64,000 bases of DNA. Origin: Polyangium mundeleinium. GTDB taxonomy: Bacteria > Myxococcota_A > Polyangia > Polyangiales > Polyangiaceae. The stretch spans positions 1,116,001-1,180,000 of the forward strand of contig NZ_JAQNDO010000001.1 in assembly GCF_028369105.1 (NCBI RefSeq), given 5' to 3'. The notes under the pieces are model-generated. The model was not told where the DNA came from. It made no database searches and saw nothing but the letters and a program-made list of their open reading frames with translations. Shown piece by piece: positions 15,711-24,143 of the stretch; positions within the stretch are counted from its first letter, which is position 1; every line of letters begins with the position of its first letter. Made by a program: the position numbers and the translations under genes.

Positions 15711-18134
15711 ATGCGCCGTTGCTCGTCGGATCGTCTCGACGTTCAGCAATGGGCGGCCCCCGCCCGCCTGGCGGCGCCCTTCGCCCGTGCCCCCCGGTCG
15801 AGCAGCGCTCGGCCGCGACGTACCCTCGTCGCGCTCCTCTCGGTCCTCGCCATTGCGCTCTGCTCGCTGATCTCCCCCGCCGTACACGCGCAAGGTTCAC
15901 CCTCGCCGTCGCCCGAGGGGCGCGTGCGGGTGAGCTACTGGGAGAAATGGACCGGCATGGAGAAGGAGGCGATGGAGTCCGTCATTCAGGACTTCCATCG
16001 CTCGCAATCCAGGATCTGGGTCGACTACCAGTCGGTCTCCCAGTACCAGCACAAGACGCTGATCGCGACGGCGGGCGGCGACCCGCCGGACATCGCGGGG
16101 CTGCTCGCGGCCGACATCGCCGACTTTGCCGAGAAAAACGCGCTCGTCCCGCTCGACGAGCTCATGCGCGGTACACACATGGGCCGCGAGAGCTTCTTGC
16201 CGGTGTACTGGGACATGGGCGTTTATCGGGACCACGTATGGGCCGTCGTGTCCGTGCCAAACGTGGTGAGCCTGTACTGGAACAAGGATCTCTTCGCGAA
16301 AGCGGGGCTCGATCCGGATCGCCCGCCGCGCACCATCGCCGAGCTCGACGCGATGGCCGAGAAGCTCACGGTCGTCGAGGGCGGCAGGATCGCGCAGCTC
16401 GGGTTCATGCCAGCCGATACGAACTGGTGGCCTTATGGCTGGGGCTTCTGGTTCGGCGCGCGGCTATGGGACGGCGGTGCGAACATCACGATCGATTCGC
16501 CGGAGAACGTCCGGGCATTTTCCTGGTTCCAGGGCTACGGAAAGCGCCACGACGCCGGTCAGCTCCAGAATTTCACGAGCTCGTTTGGCAACTTCGCCTC
16601 GGCGCAGAATCCGTTCTTGAGCGGCAAGCTCGCCATGGTGCTCCAGGGGATCTGGATGGGGAACTTCATCCAGAAGTTCAGCCCCGAGATGCGCTGGGGC
16701 GCCGCGGCGTTCCCCTCCGAAAAGGAGGGAGGGCCGCCGGTCGCCATCGCCGACGCCGACATGCTGGTGATCCCGAGCGGCGCCAAACACCCGAGCGAGG
16801 CCTTCGCGTTCCTCGAATACCTCACGCAGCAAGGTCCCATGGAAAAGCTCTGCCTGGGACAGCGGAAGCTCTCGCCGCTCCGCAGCGTGAGCCCGGAGTT
16901 TTACCGCGCGCACAAGAACCCCTTCATCAAGAGCCTCCAGGATCTCGCCGCGAGCCCAGGGGCGACGCCGCAGCCGCGGATCAGCGTCTGGAACGAGTAC
17001 ACCCTCGAGATTCGGAATGCGTCGCAGCGGTTGTGGCTCGGGGAGGCGACGGCCGACCAGGCGCTCGGCGACGTCAAGACGGTCGTCCAGAAATCGTGGG
17101 ACCGCCATCGACATCGGCAGGACGCCGCGCCGTCGCGCTGGCTCTCCGTTCTCCCGTTCGGCCTGATCGGGCTCCTTGGCGTGGGGCTCGTCGGGGCCGC
17201 TCGGCGCGAGCAGAGGCGGCTCGCCCAAACGAGCGGCGTCGAGAAGCCGGTGCGCTCGAATGCCTCATTGCGAAAGGGGCTCGCGTTCTTCTCCCCCTGG
17301 GGCATCGGGCTCCTCGTGTTTCTCGCCTATCCGGTGGCGTCCTCGATCGTCTATAGCTTCTGTGATTATTCCGTCCTGTCGCCGCCGCGGTGGATCGGGC
17401 TTCAGAACTTCATTGATTTGTTCCAGGACGAGGTATTCTGGATCGCGCTGAAGAACACGCTGATCTACGTGGTCATCGCGCTCCCGCTCGGGCTCACCGT
17501 GGCGCTCTTCTTCGCGCTCCTGCTCGACGCCAAGCTGCGCGGATCGAGCATCTACCGCACGCTCATCTTTTTGCCCACGCTCGTCCCGGTGGTCGCGGGG
17601 GCGACCATCTGGATCTGGATGCTGAACGGCGAGTTTGGCGTCATCAACCATTTCTTGCACGAGGCGAGCTTCGGGCTCTTCCCGAAGACCTCCTGGCTCG
17701 CCGAGCGGCGCTTCGCGTTGCCGTCGTTGATCCTGGTGAGCACGTGGACCGTCGGACAAACCGTCTTGACGTTGCTCGCCGCGATGCGGGACGTGCCGAG
17801 ATCGATCTACGAAGCCGCCGACATCGACGGCGCGAGCTTCTGGCAGAAGATCCGGCACGTCACGATCCCCATGATCTCGCCGGTCATTTACTTCAACGCG
17901 ATCATGGGCATCATCGGCGCCCTCCAGGTGTTCGCGACGCCCTACATCATGACGGCGGGCGGCCCCGCGCGGGCGACGCTGTTTTATACGCAGCGCATGC
18001 ACGAGAACGCATTTTATTTCCTGCGCATGGGCTACGCCTGCGCCATGGCGTGGATCCTGTTTCTGGTCGTGCTCGGACTGACCGCGCTGGCGCACCGGCT
18101 CGGGCATACCCGCGTCCACTACGGAGGGGCGTGA
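15711..18134 (+). CDS. Sugar ABC transporter: solute-binding protein fused to MalF/UgpA-like permease
   Basis: An 807-residue fusion. After a membrane or signal helix (VALLSVLAIALCSLISPAVH) comes a CUT1 solute-binding domain of about 420 residues: VSYWEKWTGMEKEAME, TAGGDPPDIAGLLAADIADF, VPNVVSLYWNKDLFAKAG, FLSGKLAMVLQGIWMGNF. A helix (LSVLPFGLIGLLGVGLVGAA) near residue 490 leads to a six-helix permease with an EAA loop (YEAADIDGASFWQKIRHVTI). The binding protein therefore stays attached to the membrane pore. No stop or frameshift separates the halves, so the fusion is real in this sequence. The next gene starts 3 bp later, and ATPase, regulator and glucosidase follow. The substrate is probably an oligosaccharide. 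Confidence 0.9.
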   Translation: MRRCSSDRLDVQQWAAPARLAAPFARAPRSSSARPRRTLVALLSVLAIALCSLISPAVHAQGSPSPSPEGRVRVSYWEKWTGMEKEAMESVIQDFHRSQSRIWVDYQSVSQYQHKTLIATAGGDPPDIAGLLAADIADFAEKNALVPLDELMRGTHMGRESFLPVYWDMGVYRDHVWAVVSVPNVVSLYWNKDLFAKAGLDPDRPPRTIAELDAMAEKLTVVEGGRIAQLGFMPADTNWWPYGWGFWFGARLWDGGANITIDSPENVRAFSWFQGYGKRHDAGQLQNFTSSFGNFASAQNPFLSGKLAMVLQGIWMGNFIQKFSPEMRWGAAAFPSEKEGGPPVAIADADMLVIPSGAKHPSEAFAFLEYLTQQGPMEKLCLGQRKLSPLRSVSPEFYRAHKNPFIKSLQDLAASPGATPQPRISVWNEYTLEIRNASQRLWLGEATADQALGDVKTVVQKSWDRHRHRQDAAPSRWLSVLPFGLIGLLGVGLVGAARREQRRLAQTSGVEKPVRSNASLRKGLAFFSPWGIGLLVFLAYPVASSIVYSFCDYSVLSPPRWIGLQNFIDLFQDEVFWIALKNTLIYVVIALPLGLTVALFFALLLDAKLRGSSIYRTLIFLPTLVPVVAGATIWIWMLNGEFGVINHFLHEASFGLFPKTSWLAERRFALPSLILVSTWTVGQTVLTLLAAMRDVPRSIYEAADIDGASFWQKIRHVTIPMISPVIYFNAIMGIIGALQVFATPYIMTAGGPARATLFYTQRMHENAFYFLRMGYACAMAWILFLVVLGLTALAHRLGHTRVHYGGA

Positions 18135-18137
18135 ACC

Positions 18138-19004
18138 ATGGCCGCCGCAGATTCCCCCTTCAGCAGCACGTTTCGCCAGCGACCGTGGTCGAGGGCCGTC
18201 GTTCATGTCCTGCTCATCGTCGGCTCGCTGGTGTTCGTTTTCCCCGTCTTGTGGATGCTGTCCACCTCGCTCAAGCCCATCGAGCAAACGCTGACCCCCG
18301 ACCCCGTGTGGCTCCCGCGCCCGATCGAGTGGCGGAACTACGCCGCGACCATCGAGTACATCCCGTTCCTCCGCTACGCTTTCAACACGGTGTTCGTCTG
18401 CACGCTCGCGACAATCGGGACGACGTTGTCGAGCGCGCTCGTGGCCTTCAGCTTCACGCGCCTCGAATGGCCGGGGCGAAACCTGCTGTTTGGCCTGACC
18501 TTGGCGACGATGATGGTGCCCTTCCCTGTCGTCATGGTGCCGCTCTATAGCGTCTACCGAACGCTCGGCTGGATTGGCACGCTGAAGCCGCTCTGGGTGC
18601 CCACCTTTTTCGGCAGCGCCTTCAGCATCTTTCTCCTGCGGCAGTTCTTCATGCGAATCCCGAAGAGCCTGCCGGAGGCCATGACCCTCGACGGCGCTTC
18701 GGAGTTTCGCATCTTCTGGCAAATGTACCTGCCGCTCTCCAAGGCGCCGCTCGTGGTCGTCGCGTTTTTTCAGCTCATGTACTCGTGGAATGACCTCCTG
18801 GGCCCCCTCCTGTTCCTCACCGACCAGAGCACATACACGCTGACGTTGGGACTTCAGGCGTACCAGAGCCAGGAAGGCGGAACCCAGTGGCACTTCTTGA
18901 TGGCCGCCTCGGTCATGACCACGCTGCCGATCGTCGTCCTCTTCTTCATCGTTCAGCGGGCCCTTTTTCAAGGCATGAGCTCGACGCAGAGCTTCGAAGG
19001 TTGA
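18138..19004 (+). CDS. Carbohydrate ABC transporter permease (MalG/UgpE-like)
   Basis: A 288-residue inner-membrane protein with six predicted helices, for example VLLIVGSLVFVFPVLWML near the N-terminus and PIVVLFFIVQRALFQGM at the end. The EAA loop that docks to the ATPase reads PEAMTLDGASEFRIFWQMYL. It pairs with the permease half of the preceding fusion, from which it is separated by 3 bp, and so belongs to the same transcript. The C-terminus SSTQSFEG is a common ending of MalG-type permeases. Confidence 0.93.
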   Translation: MAAADSPFSSTFRQRPWSRAVVHVLLIVGSLVFVFPVLWMLSTSLKPIEQTLTPDPVWLPRPIEWRNYAATIEYIPFLRYAFNTVFVCTLATIGTTLSSALVAFSFTRLEWPGRNLLFGLTLATMMVPFPVVMVPLYSVYRTLGWIGTLKPLWVPTFFGSAFSIFLLRQFFMRIPKSLPEAMTLDGASEFRIFWQMYLPLSKAPLVVVAFFQLMYSWNDLLGPLLFLTDQSTYTLTLGLQAYQSQEGGTQWHFLMAASVMTTLPIVVLFFIVQRALFQGMSSTQSFEG

Positions 19005-19113
19005 GCGGGACGACGACGTGATTACGCGGAGCGTCACCGAGGCCCTGTCATGACGTCGACGACGAGCACCTTGCCCCGCAGGAGGACCGCCGTGATAGTC
19101 TGCGCGTCGGACC

Positions 19114-20184
19114 ATGCCATCGCGAAAAGTCGAAGCCATCGCTCGACTGCTCAAAGAGCAGATCTTGGCAGGGCGCTACGCGCCTGGCTCGCGGCTGCCG
19201 ACGTACGACGCGTTGATGGAGCAGTTTGGCGTCACGCGACCGACCGTCGTGCGCGTGCTCGACACGCTCCGGGAGGAAGGTCTCCTCACGGTCAAGGGCC
19301 AGCGCAAGGTCTTCGTGACGCAGCGATTCCCGCATCACGACCGTTATGTGTGGGTCACGAGCGAACAGCCGGGCTCGAACGAGTGGTCGCTGTTTTTATC
19401 CATCACCCACGAGGTCATCGAGCGGGGCGAGACCGGGATTGCCGGCCAGGTGAGCGCGCTCGTGGGCGTGGACGGCCGCGCCAACAACCCCGAGTACCGG
19501 CAGCTCTGCGACGTGGAGGCGCGTGGATCGGCGGCGGGGCTATTGCTCGTCAACTCCGCGATGCTCTATCTGCTCCCCGTGCTGCAGAAGCCCGGGCTGC
19601 CGCGCGTCGCGATCGGAGCGCCGTTGCCTCACGCGAGCCTGGTCACGCTCGACTTTGCGGGGCTGATCGAGCGGGCCTCGGCGCGCTTGCTCGAAAAAGG
19701 GCTGCGCATTGCCGTGATGTCGCCGCACGCGCCGAAGCTCGCCGCGGCCCAGGAGTGCCTCGAAGGGTTTGGCCTGAAGCCCGACCGGTTGCTCACGGTG
19801 CACGCCGCGCCGATTGGGTGCGAGCGGTTGACCGAGCTGATGTTCGAACGCAGGAACCGCCCGGACGCGATCTTCGTCATGGACGACAACCTGATCCCGC
19901 CGCTGCTCGCGGGGCTCCAGCGCGCGAAGTTGAAGGCGGGCGAAGACGTCTACGTGCTCGCCCATTGCAACTGGCCGCGGCCGCTCGGTTTGTCGGAGGG
20001 CGTGGAGCACATCGGCTTCGATGTGAGGGAGGTTCTTTGCGCGGGCAAAGACCTCATCGACGCGCACCGCGAGGGAGCGCCGTGTCCCTCGCGCCTCATT
20101 CCAGCTCGTTTTCTTGGAGAGTTGACGCGCCCTCTTCCCACGGCGACAGCCGCGAGCGTGGAAGAGGAAACAGTCCATCCCTGA
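19114..20184 (+). CDS. GntR family regulator with LacI-type sugar-binding domain
   Basis: A 356-residue transcription factor. The N-terminal winged helix is of GntR type: LLKEQILAGRYAPGSRLPTY, EQFGVTRPTVVRVLDTLREE, GLLTVKGQRKVFV. The rest looks like the periplasmic-binding-protein fold of LacI/GalR effectors (AGLLLVNSAMLYLLPVLQKP, ERRNRPDAIFVMDDNLIPPL, EGVEHIGFDVREV), so it should sense a sugar. Sitting between permease and ATPase genes, it is the likely local regulator of the glycan locus. GGTAAACA elements before the fusion gene and before GH31 are possible sites, but this is only suggestive. Confidence 0.88.
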   Translation: MPSRKVEAIARLLKEQILAGRYAPGSRLPTYDALMEQFGVTRPTVVRVLDTLREEGLLTVKGQRKVFVTQRFPHHDRYVWVTSEQPGSNEWSLFLSITHEVIERGETGIAGQVSALVGVDGRANNPEYRQLCDVEARGSAAGLLLVNSAMLYLLPVLQKPGLPRVAIGAPLPHASLVTLDFAGLIERASARLLEKGLRIAVMSPHAPKLAAAQECLEGFGLKPDRLLTVHAAPIGCERLTELMFERRNRPDAIFVMDDNLIPPLLAGLQRAKLKAGEDVYVLAHCNWPRPLGLSEGVEHIGFDVREVLCAGKDLIDAHREGAPCPSRLIPARFLGELTRPLPTATAASVEEETVHP

Positions 20185-20287
20185 CCCGCGTCACTTGCAG
20201 GCAACAAGTCGAAGTGCCCTGGCGCGGCGCCGTGGGCTTCGCTCGCGTGCCGCGAGGGACGCGACGAACAGGGGGAGCGAGGCGAAC

Positions 20288-21409
20288 ATGGCCAGCGTGA
20301 CGCTGAAGGACGTCGTGAAGGTCTACGAGGGCGGCGTCAAGGTCGTCGATGGCTTCAACCTCGAGATTGCCGATCGAGAGTTTGTCGTGCTGGTGGGGCC
20401 CTCCGGCTGCGGAAAGTCGACCACGCTCCGGATGATTGCCGGGCTCGAAGAGCTCAGCTCCGGCACCATCAAAATTGGCGACCGTGTCGTGAACGACGTG
20501 CCCCCAAAGGATCGCGACATCGCGATGGTGTTCCAGAGCTACGCGCTCTACCCGCACATGACGGTCTACGAGAACATGGTCTTCGCGCTCAAGCTGCGCG
20601 GGCTCGACGCGGCCGTGATTCGCGAGAAGGCCCTGCGCGCGGCCAAGATTCTCGGGATCGAAGGCTTGCTCGATCGCAAGCCGAAGGCGCTCTCCGGCGG
20701 ACAACGGCAGCGGGTCGCGGTGGGACGCGCCATCGTGCGCGAGCCGAAGTGTTTTCTCTTCGACGAGCCGCTCTCCAACCTGGACGCGAAGCTCCGCGTG
20801 CAGATGCGCGCGGAGATCAAGCAGCTCCACATGAGCCTCCATGCAACCACCGTCTATGTAACCCACGATCAGGAAGAAGCGATGACGCTCGGAGATCGCG
20901 TGGTCGTGATGAAGGACGGGGTGATTCAGCAGTGTGACGGCGCTCTGGAGATCTACCACAACCCGGCCAATCGTTTCGTCGCTGGGTTTCTCGGGAGCCC
21001 GCCCATGAACTTTTTCGAAGGGCAGCTCGTGCGGGAGGGGGATCGCTTGCTCTTCGACGAGGGGACGGCGAAGGTTCCGGTGCCGGCGTGGGCGAGCGCC
21101 GAACTCGCGCCGCGCGCCGGGGCGGCCGTCGTGATGGGCGTGCGGCCCGAGGCGATGTCGGACCAGGCGAGCGCGCGGTTTGCGACTGCGGAGAATGCGA
21201 TCCCAATGCGCGTCACGCTGATTCAACCCCTGGGGGACAAGATGGACGTGGTCCTCGCGACCGCGCGTCACCCGCACGCCGTCGCGCACGTCGACGCGCA
21301 CGCGGGGATTCGTGTCGGCGAGACCTTGCCGCTCTTCATCGACACCGAGCGCGTGCATTTTTTTGCGCCCGGCGCGGTCGGGGAGCGAATCGCGACGCGG
21401 CGTCGATAG
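20288..21409 (+). CDS. Sugar ABC transporter ATP-binding protein (UgpC/MsmX/MalK-like)
   Basis: A 373-residue ATPase. Walker A is GPSGCGKST at residues 37-45, the Q-loop is in VFQSYALYPHM, the signature is LSGGQRQRVAVGRAI, Walker B is CFLFDEPLSNLDA and the switch histidine is in YVTHDQEEAM. A C-terminal TOBE/regulatory domain follows (NRFVAGFLGSPPMNFFEGQL), as in CUT1 importers. The start at 20288 begins MASVTLKDVVKVYEGG, the normal N-terminus; the open frame before it is shadow. It energises the two permease subunits encoded upstream. Confidence 0.95.
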   Translation: MASVTLKDVVKVYEGGVKVVDGFNLEIADREFVVLVGPSGCGKSTTLRMIAGLEELSSGTIKIGDRVVNDVPPKDRDIAMVFQSYALYPHMTVYENMVFALKLRGLDAAVIREKALRAAKILGIEGLLDRKPKALSGGQRQRVAVGRAIVREPKCFLFDEPLSNLDAKLRVQMRAEIKQLHMSLHATTVYVTHDQEEAMTLGDRVVVMKDGVIQQCDGALEIYHNPANRFVAGFLGSPPMNFFEGQLVREGDRLLFDEGTAKVPVPAWASAELAPRAGAAVVMGVRPEAMSDQASARFATAENAIPMRVTLIQPLGDKMDVVLATARHPHAVAHVDAHAGIRVGETLPLFIDTERVHFFAPGAVGERIATRRR

Positions 21410-21520
21410 AGACGAAACGATAACGAACCATTCATTGTGTGGCGATGGAACGCGCATTCGCGCGTTGACGCGTCGCGCGCGTCCGCTCGCTCGGATGGCG
21501 TGATGCGGCAGAGCGCGCTT

Positions 21521-21580
21521 GGTAAACAGCTATAGTTAATCATGAATCCGCCTTGACTCATTTCGGGGCGGGCAATAAAA
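21521..21580 (+). promoter_or_regulatory. Probable promoter region of the GH31 gene
   Basis: In the 232-bp gap before GH31, TTGACT at 21553-21558 and ATAAAA at 21575-21580 are 16 bp apart, a plausible -35/-10 pair. GGTAAACA at 21521-21528 lies just upstream and recurs at 15642-15649 before the transporter fusion. No test of significance was possible. Confidence 0.35.
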
Positions 21581-21641
21581 CACGAAGACTTCGCTCGAAC
21601 CGAGGCGCGGCCTCGAGGCGTCGAGCGAACAGAGGAGCGTC

Positions 21642-24134
21642 ATGGTGCGAAAGACGATCGACTGCACGGACTACGTCCCGCTGGGCGACGTCGACTGGGT
21701 CGAGCAGACAGAGCGCGGCCTTCTCCTCGGCGTCGGCGAGGAGAAGGTGCGGATCGACGTGCTTTCCCCTGACGTATTGCGCCTGAAGATCTCCCAGGCG
21801 GGTTCGTTTGATGAGAGCCCGACATTCGCGGCGTGCTTTGAAATGCCAGCTCCGCCACCGTTCGAGGTCAAAGATACGCCCGACGAGATCCTCGTCGAGA
21901 CGGCGCGCATCCGCCTCCGCATCTCGAAGCGGCCGTTTGCGATGGACGCCTATCGCGAGGACGGCTCGGTGATCTTCGAGGATTATCGCGACGACGAGGG
22001 CCACGCGCGTGGGTATTTGCAGCTCAATGATGCGTTCGTCGTGACGCGGCGTTTGGCCCCGCGTGATTCGATCTACGGGCTCGGCGAAAAAACGGGCCCG
22101 TTCGATCGGCGGGGTCAGAATTACGCGCTCTGGAACACGGACATCCTGCACCCGGACGTGCTCCGCCTGAACCACCTGTACGAAGCTGACCACACGCTGT
22201 CGGGCCGAAGCCCGGAGTTCGACCCCTACTACACGTCGATCCCGCTCTTTTACCATTGCAGCGCCGCGGACGACGCGGCGAGGGTCGCGGGCTTTTTCGT
22301 CGACAACGGCTACAAGGGAAACTTCGAGTTCTCCGCGGAACAATACTACCGGTATGCCTTCGCGGGTGGACAGTACACCGAGTACGTATTCGCCGGTCCG
22401 GACCTGCGCGGAGCGCTCCGCGCGTACACGTTCGTCACGGGGCGGATGGCGGCGCCGCCGCTATGGACGCTCGGTCATCACCAGTGCCGATATCACCACT
22501 ACACCGACGAGGAGATCTCTGCCATCGGTCGGCAATATCGAGAGCGCGGCATCCCGTGCGACGTGCTTTGGCTCGACATCGGCTACATGGATGGCTACCG
22601 CGTGTTCACCTGGCACCCGACGCGATACCCCGACGCGCCGCGCTTCCTGGACGCGCTGAAAGAGAGCCGGTTTCGTCTGGTCACGATCGTGGATCCCGGC
22701 GTGAAGGTCGAGCCGGGCTACCCGGTGTTCGACGAGGCCCGCGCTCGGAACCTGCTCTGCAAGACGGAATCCGGAAACCTCTACATCGGAAAGGTTTGGC
22801 CTGGGCGCAGCGCATTTCCGGACTTCGTCAAGCCGGAGGCCCGCGCCTGGTGGGCCTCGCTCGTCGCGCAGCACGTCGCCTCGGGCGTCGCCGGGATCTG
22901 GAACGACATGAACGAGCCAGCGACGGGCGACATCGAGCCGTTCGGCATGCGTTTCGATCGCGACGGCGAGGATCACCCCCACGAGCGGTATCACAACCAG
23001 TTCGCGCTCCTGATGGCCAGAGCCACGTCCGAAGGCCTCGCCGAGGCGCGGCCCGACCATCGTACGTTCGTCCTCAGCCGCGCCGGATCCGCGGGCATCC
23101 AGCGTTACGCGGCGCAGTGGCTCGGCGACAACTGCTCGAATTGGGAGCACCTCCAGATGAGCGTCCCGATGGCGCTCGCCATGGGGATCTCCGGGCAGCC
23201 TTTCATCGGCGCGGACATCCCGGGGTTCGTCTCGACACCGAGCCCGGAGCTCGCCGCGCGCTGGGTCCAATGCGGTGCGCTCATGCCGTTCTGTCGCTAT
23301 CACAACCACTGGGGCGAGCCCGATCAGTACCCCTGGTCGTTCGGTCCCGAGGTGGAAGCGATCTGCCGCGACGCGATAAGGCTCCGCTATCGCTTGCTCC
23401 CTTATCTCTACAGCGCGTTTTTCCAAGCGAGCGAGTCGGGCGATCCCATTGCACGACCGCTCGTCTACGATTTCCAGCAGGATCCGCACGCGCGCGAGAC
23501 GGCCGACGCATATTTGCTCGGGGAGGCGCTGCTCGTCGCCCCTGTCTGCACGCCAGGCTGCACGGAGCGCCGGGTCTACCTCCCCGCGGGGACCTGGGTC
23601 GATTGGCACACGGAGGAGCGTCATGCCGGTGGACAGTTCATCACCGCGAAGGCGCCGCTCGATCGGATTCCGCTGTTCGCGCGCGGCGGATACATCATCC
23701 CGAGCTACGAATCGGCCCCGGAGTCGACGATGGGTCATGCTCCGGAGCGGCTCGTGCTTCACGTCTTCGTTCCGGACGAGGACGGCGAGTTTGTCTCGGA
23801 GCTACACGAAGACGACGGGCTCACCCTTGCGTTCGCGCGCGGCGCCTATTACCGAACGACGTTCCGCCTCACGCGACGTGGCGCGGCGCTCTCGGTATCG
23901 GCGGCGGTGACGGGGCGCGGCTTTCCCGAGTTTCGCAGGCACGCGCTGCGCCTCGTGTTCCACGGCTTCCGGGGCAAGGAGATCACGCTCGATGGCCGGG
24001 TGGTGCGCGTCGAGGAGGGGGTCGTGGAGTTCGAGAATCGAGCCGAGGATTTCACGCTCGCGCTCACGCTCGATGACGCGCGCAGCGCCGCGGTGCCTCG
24101 CGCAGGGCAGGGCGCTCTGCACGAGGCGCTCTGA
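21642..24134 (+). CDS. Glycoside hydrolase family 31 alpha-glucosidase/xylosidase
   Basis: An 830-residue enzyme without a signal peptide, so cytosolic. The GH31 barrel shows GAPPLWTLGHHQCRY-type sequence (AAPPLWTLGHHQCRYHHYTD), VLWLDIGYMDGY, the nucleophile motif WNDMNEP with Asp422, and the acid/base motif WLGDN with Asp496, then GADIPGF and RYHNHWGEPDQYPW. C-terminal sandwich domains include GEALLVAPVC and YLPAGTWVDW. Family members remove glucose or xylose from non-reducing ends of alpha-linked chains. Its place after the ABC importer suggests it cuts the imported oligosaccharide. The exact linkage is not readable. Confidence 0.93.
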   Translation: MVRKTIDCTDYVPLGDVDWVEQTERGLLLGVGEEKVRIDVLSPDVLRLKISQAGSFDESPTFAACFEMPAPPPFEVKDTPDEILVETARIRLRISKRPFAMDAYREDGSVIFEDYRDDEGHARGYLQLNDAFVVTRRLAPRDSIYGLGEKTGPFDRRGQNYALWNTDILHPDVLRLNHLYEADHTLSGRSPEFDPYYTSIPLFYHCSAADDAARVAGFFVDNGYKGNFEFSAEQYYRYAFAGGQYTEYVFAGPDLRGALRAYTFVTGRMAAPPLWTLGHHQCRYHHYTDEEISAIGRQYRERGIPCDVLWLDIGYMDGYRVFTWHPTRYPDAPRFLDALKESRFRLVTIVDPGVKVEPGYPVFDEARARNLLCKTESGNLYIGKVWPGRSAFPDFVKPEARAWWASLVAQHVASGVAGIWNDMNEPATGDIEPFGMRFDRDGEDHPHERYHNQFALLMARATSEGLAEARPDHRTFVLSRAGSAGIQRYAAQWLGDNCSNWEHLQMSVPMALAMGISGQPFIGADIPGFVSTPSPELAARWVQCGALMPFCRYHNHWGEPDQYPWSFGPEVEAICRDAIRLRYRLLPYLYSAFFQASESGDPIARPLVYDFQQDPHARETADAYLLGEALLVAPVCTPGCTERRVYLPAGTWVDWHTEERHAGGQFITAKAPLDRIPLFARGGYIIPSYESAPESTMGHAPERLVLHVFVPDEDGEFVSELHEDDGLTLAFARGAYYRTTFRLTRRGAALSVSAAVTGRGFPEFRRHALRLVFHGFRGKEITLDGRVVRVEEGVVEFENRAEDFTLALTLDDARSAAVPRAGQGALHEAL

Positions 24135-24143
24135 ACGGGCGCG

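Noticed and set aside
17265-19154. 629-codon minus-strand frame opposite the transporter genes
   Set aside because: Composition is His/Arg/Asp-rich, typical of antisense to transmembrane codons; the plus strand encodes certain permeases.
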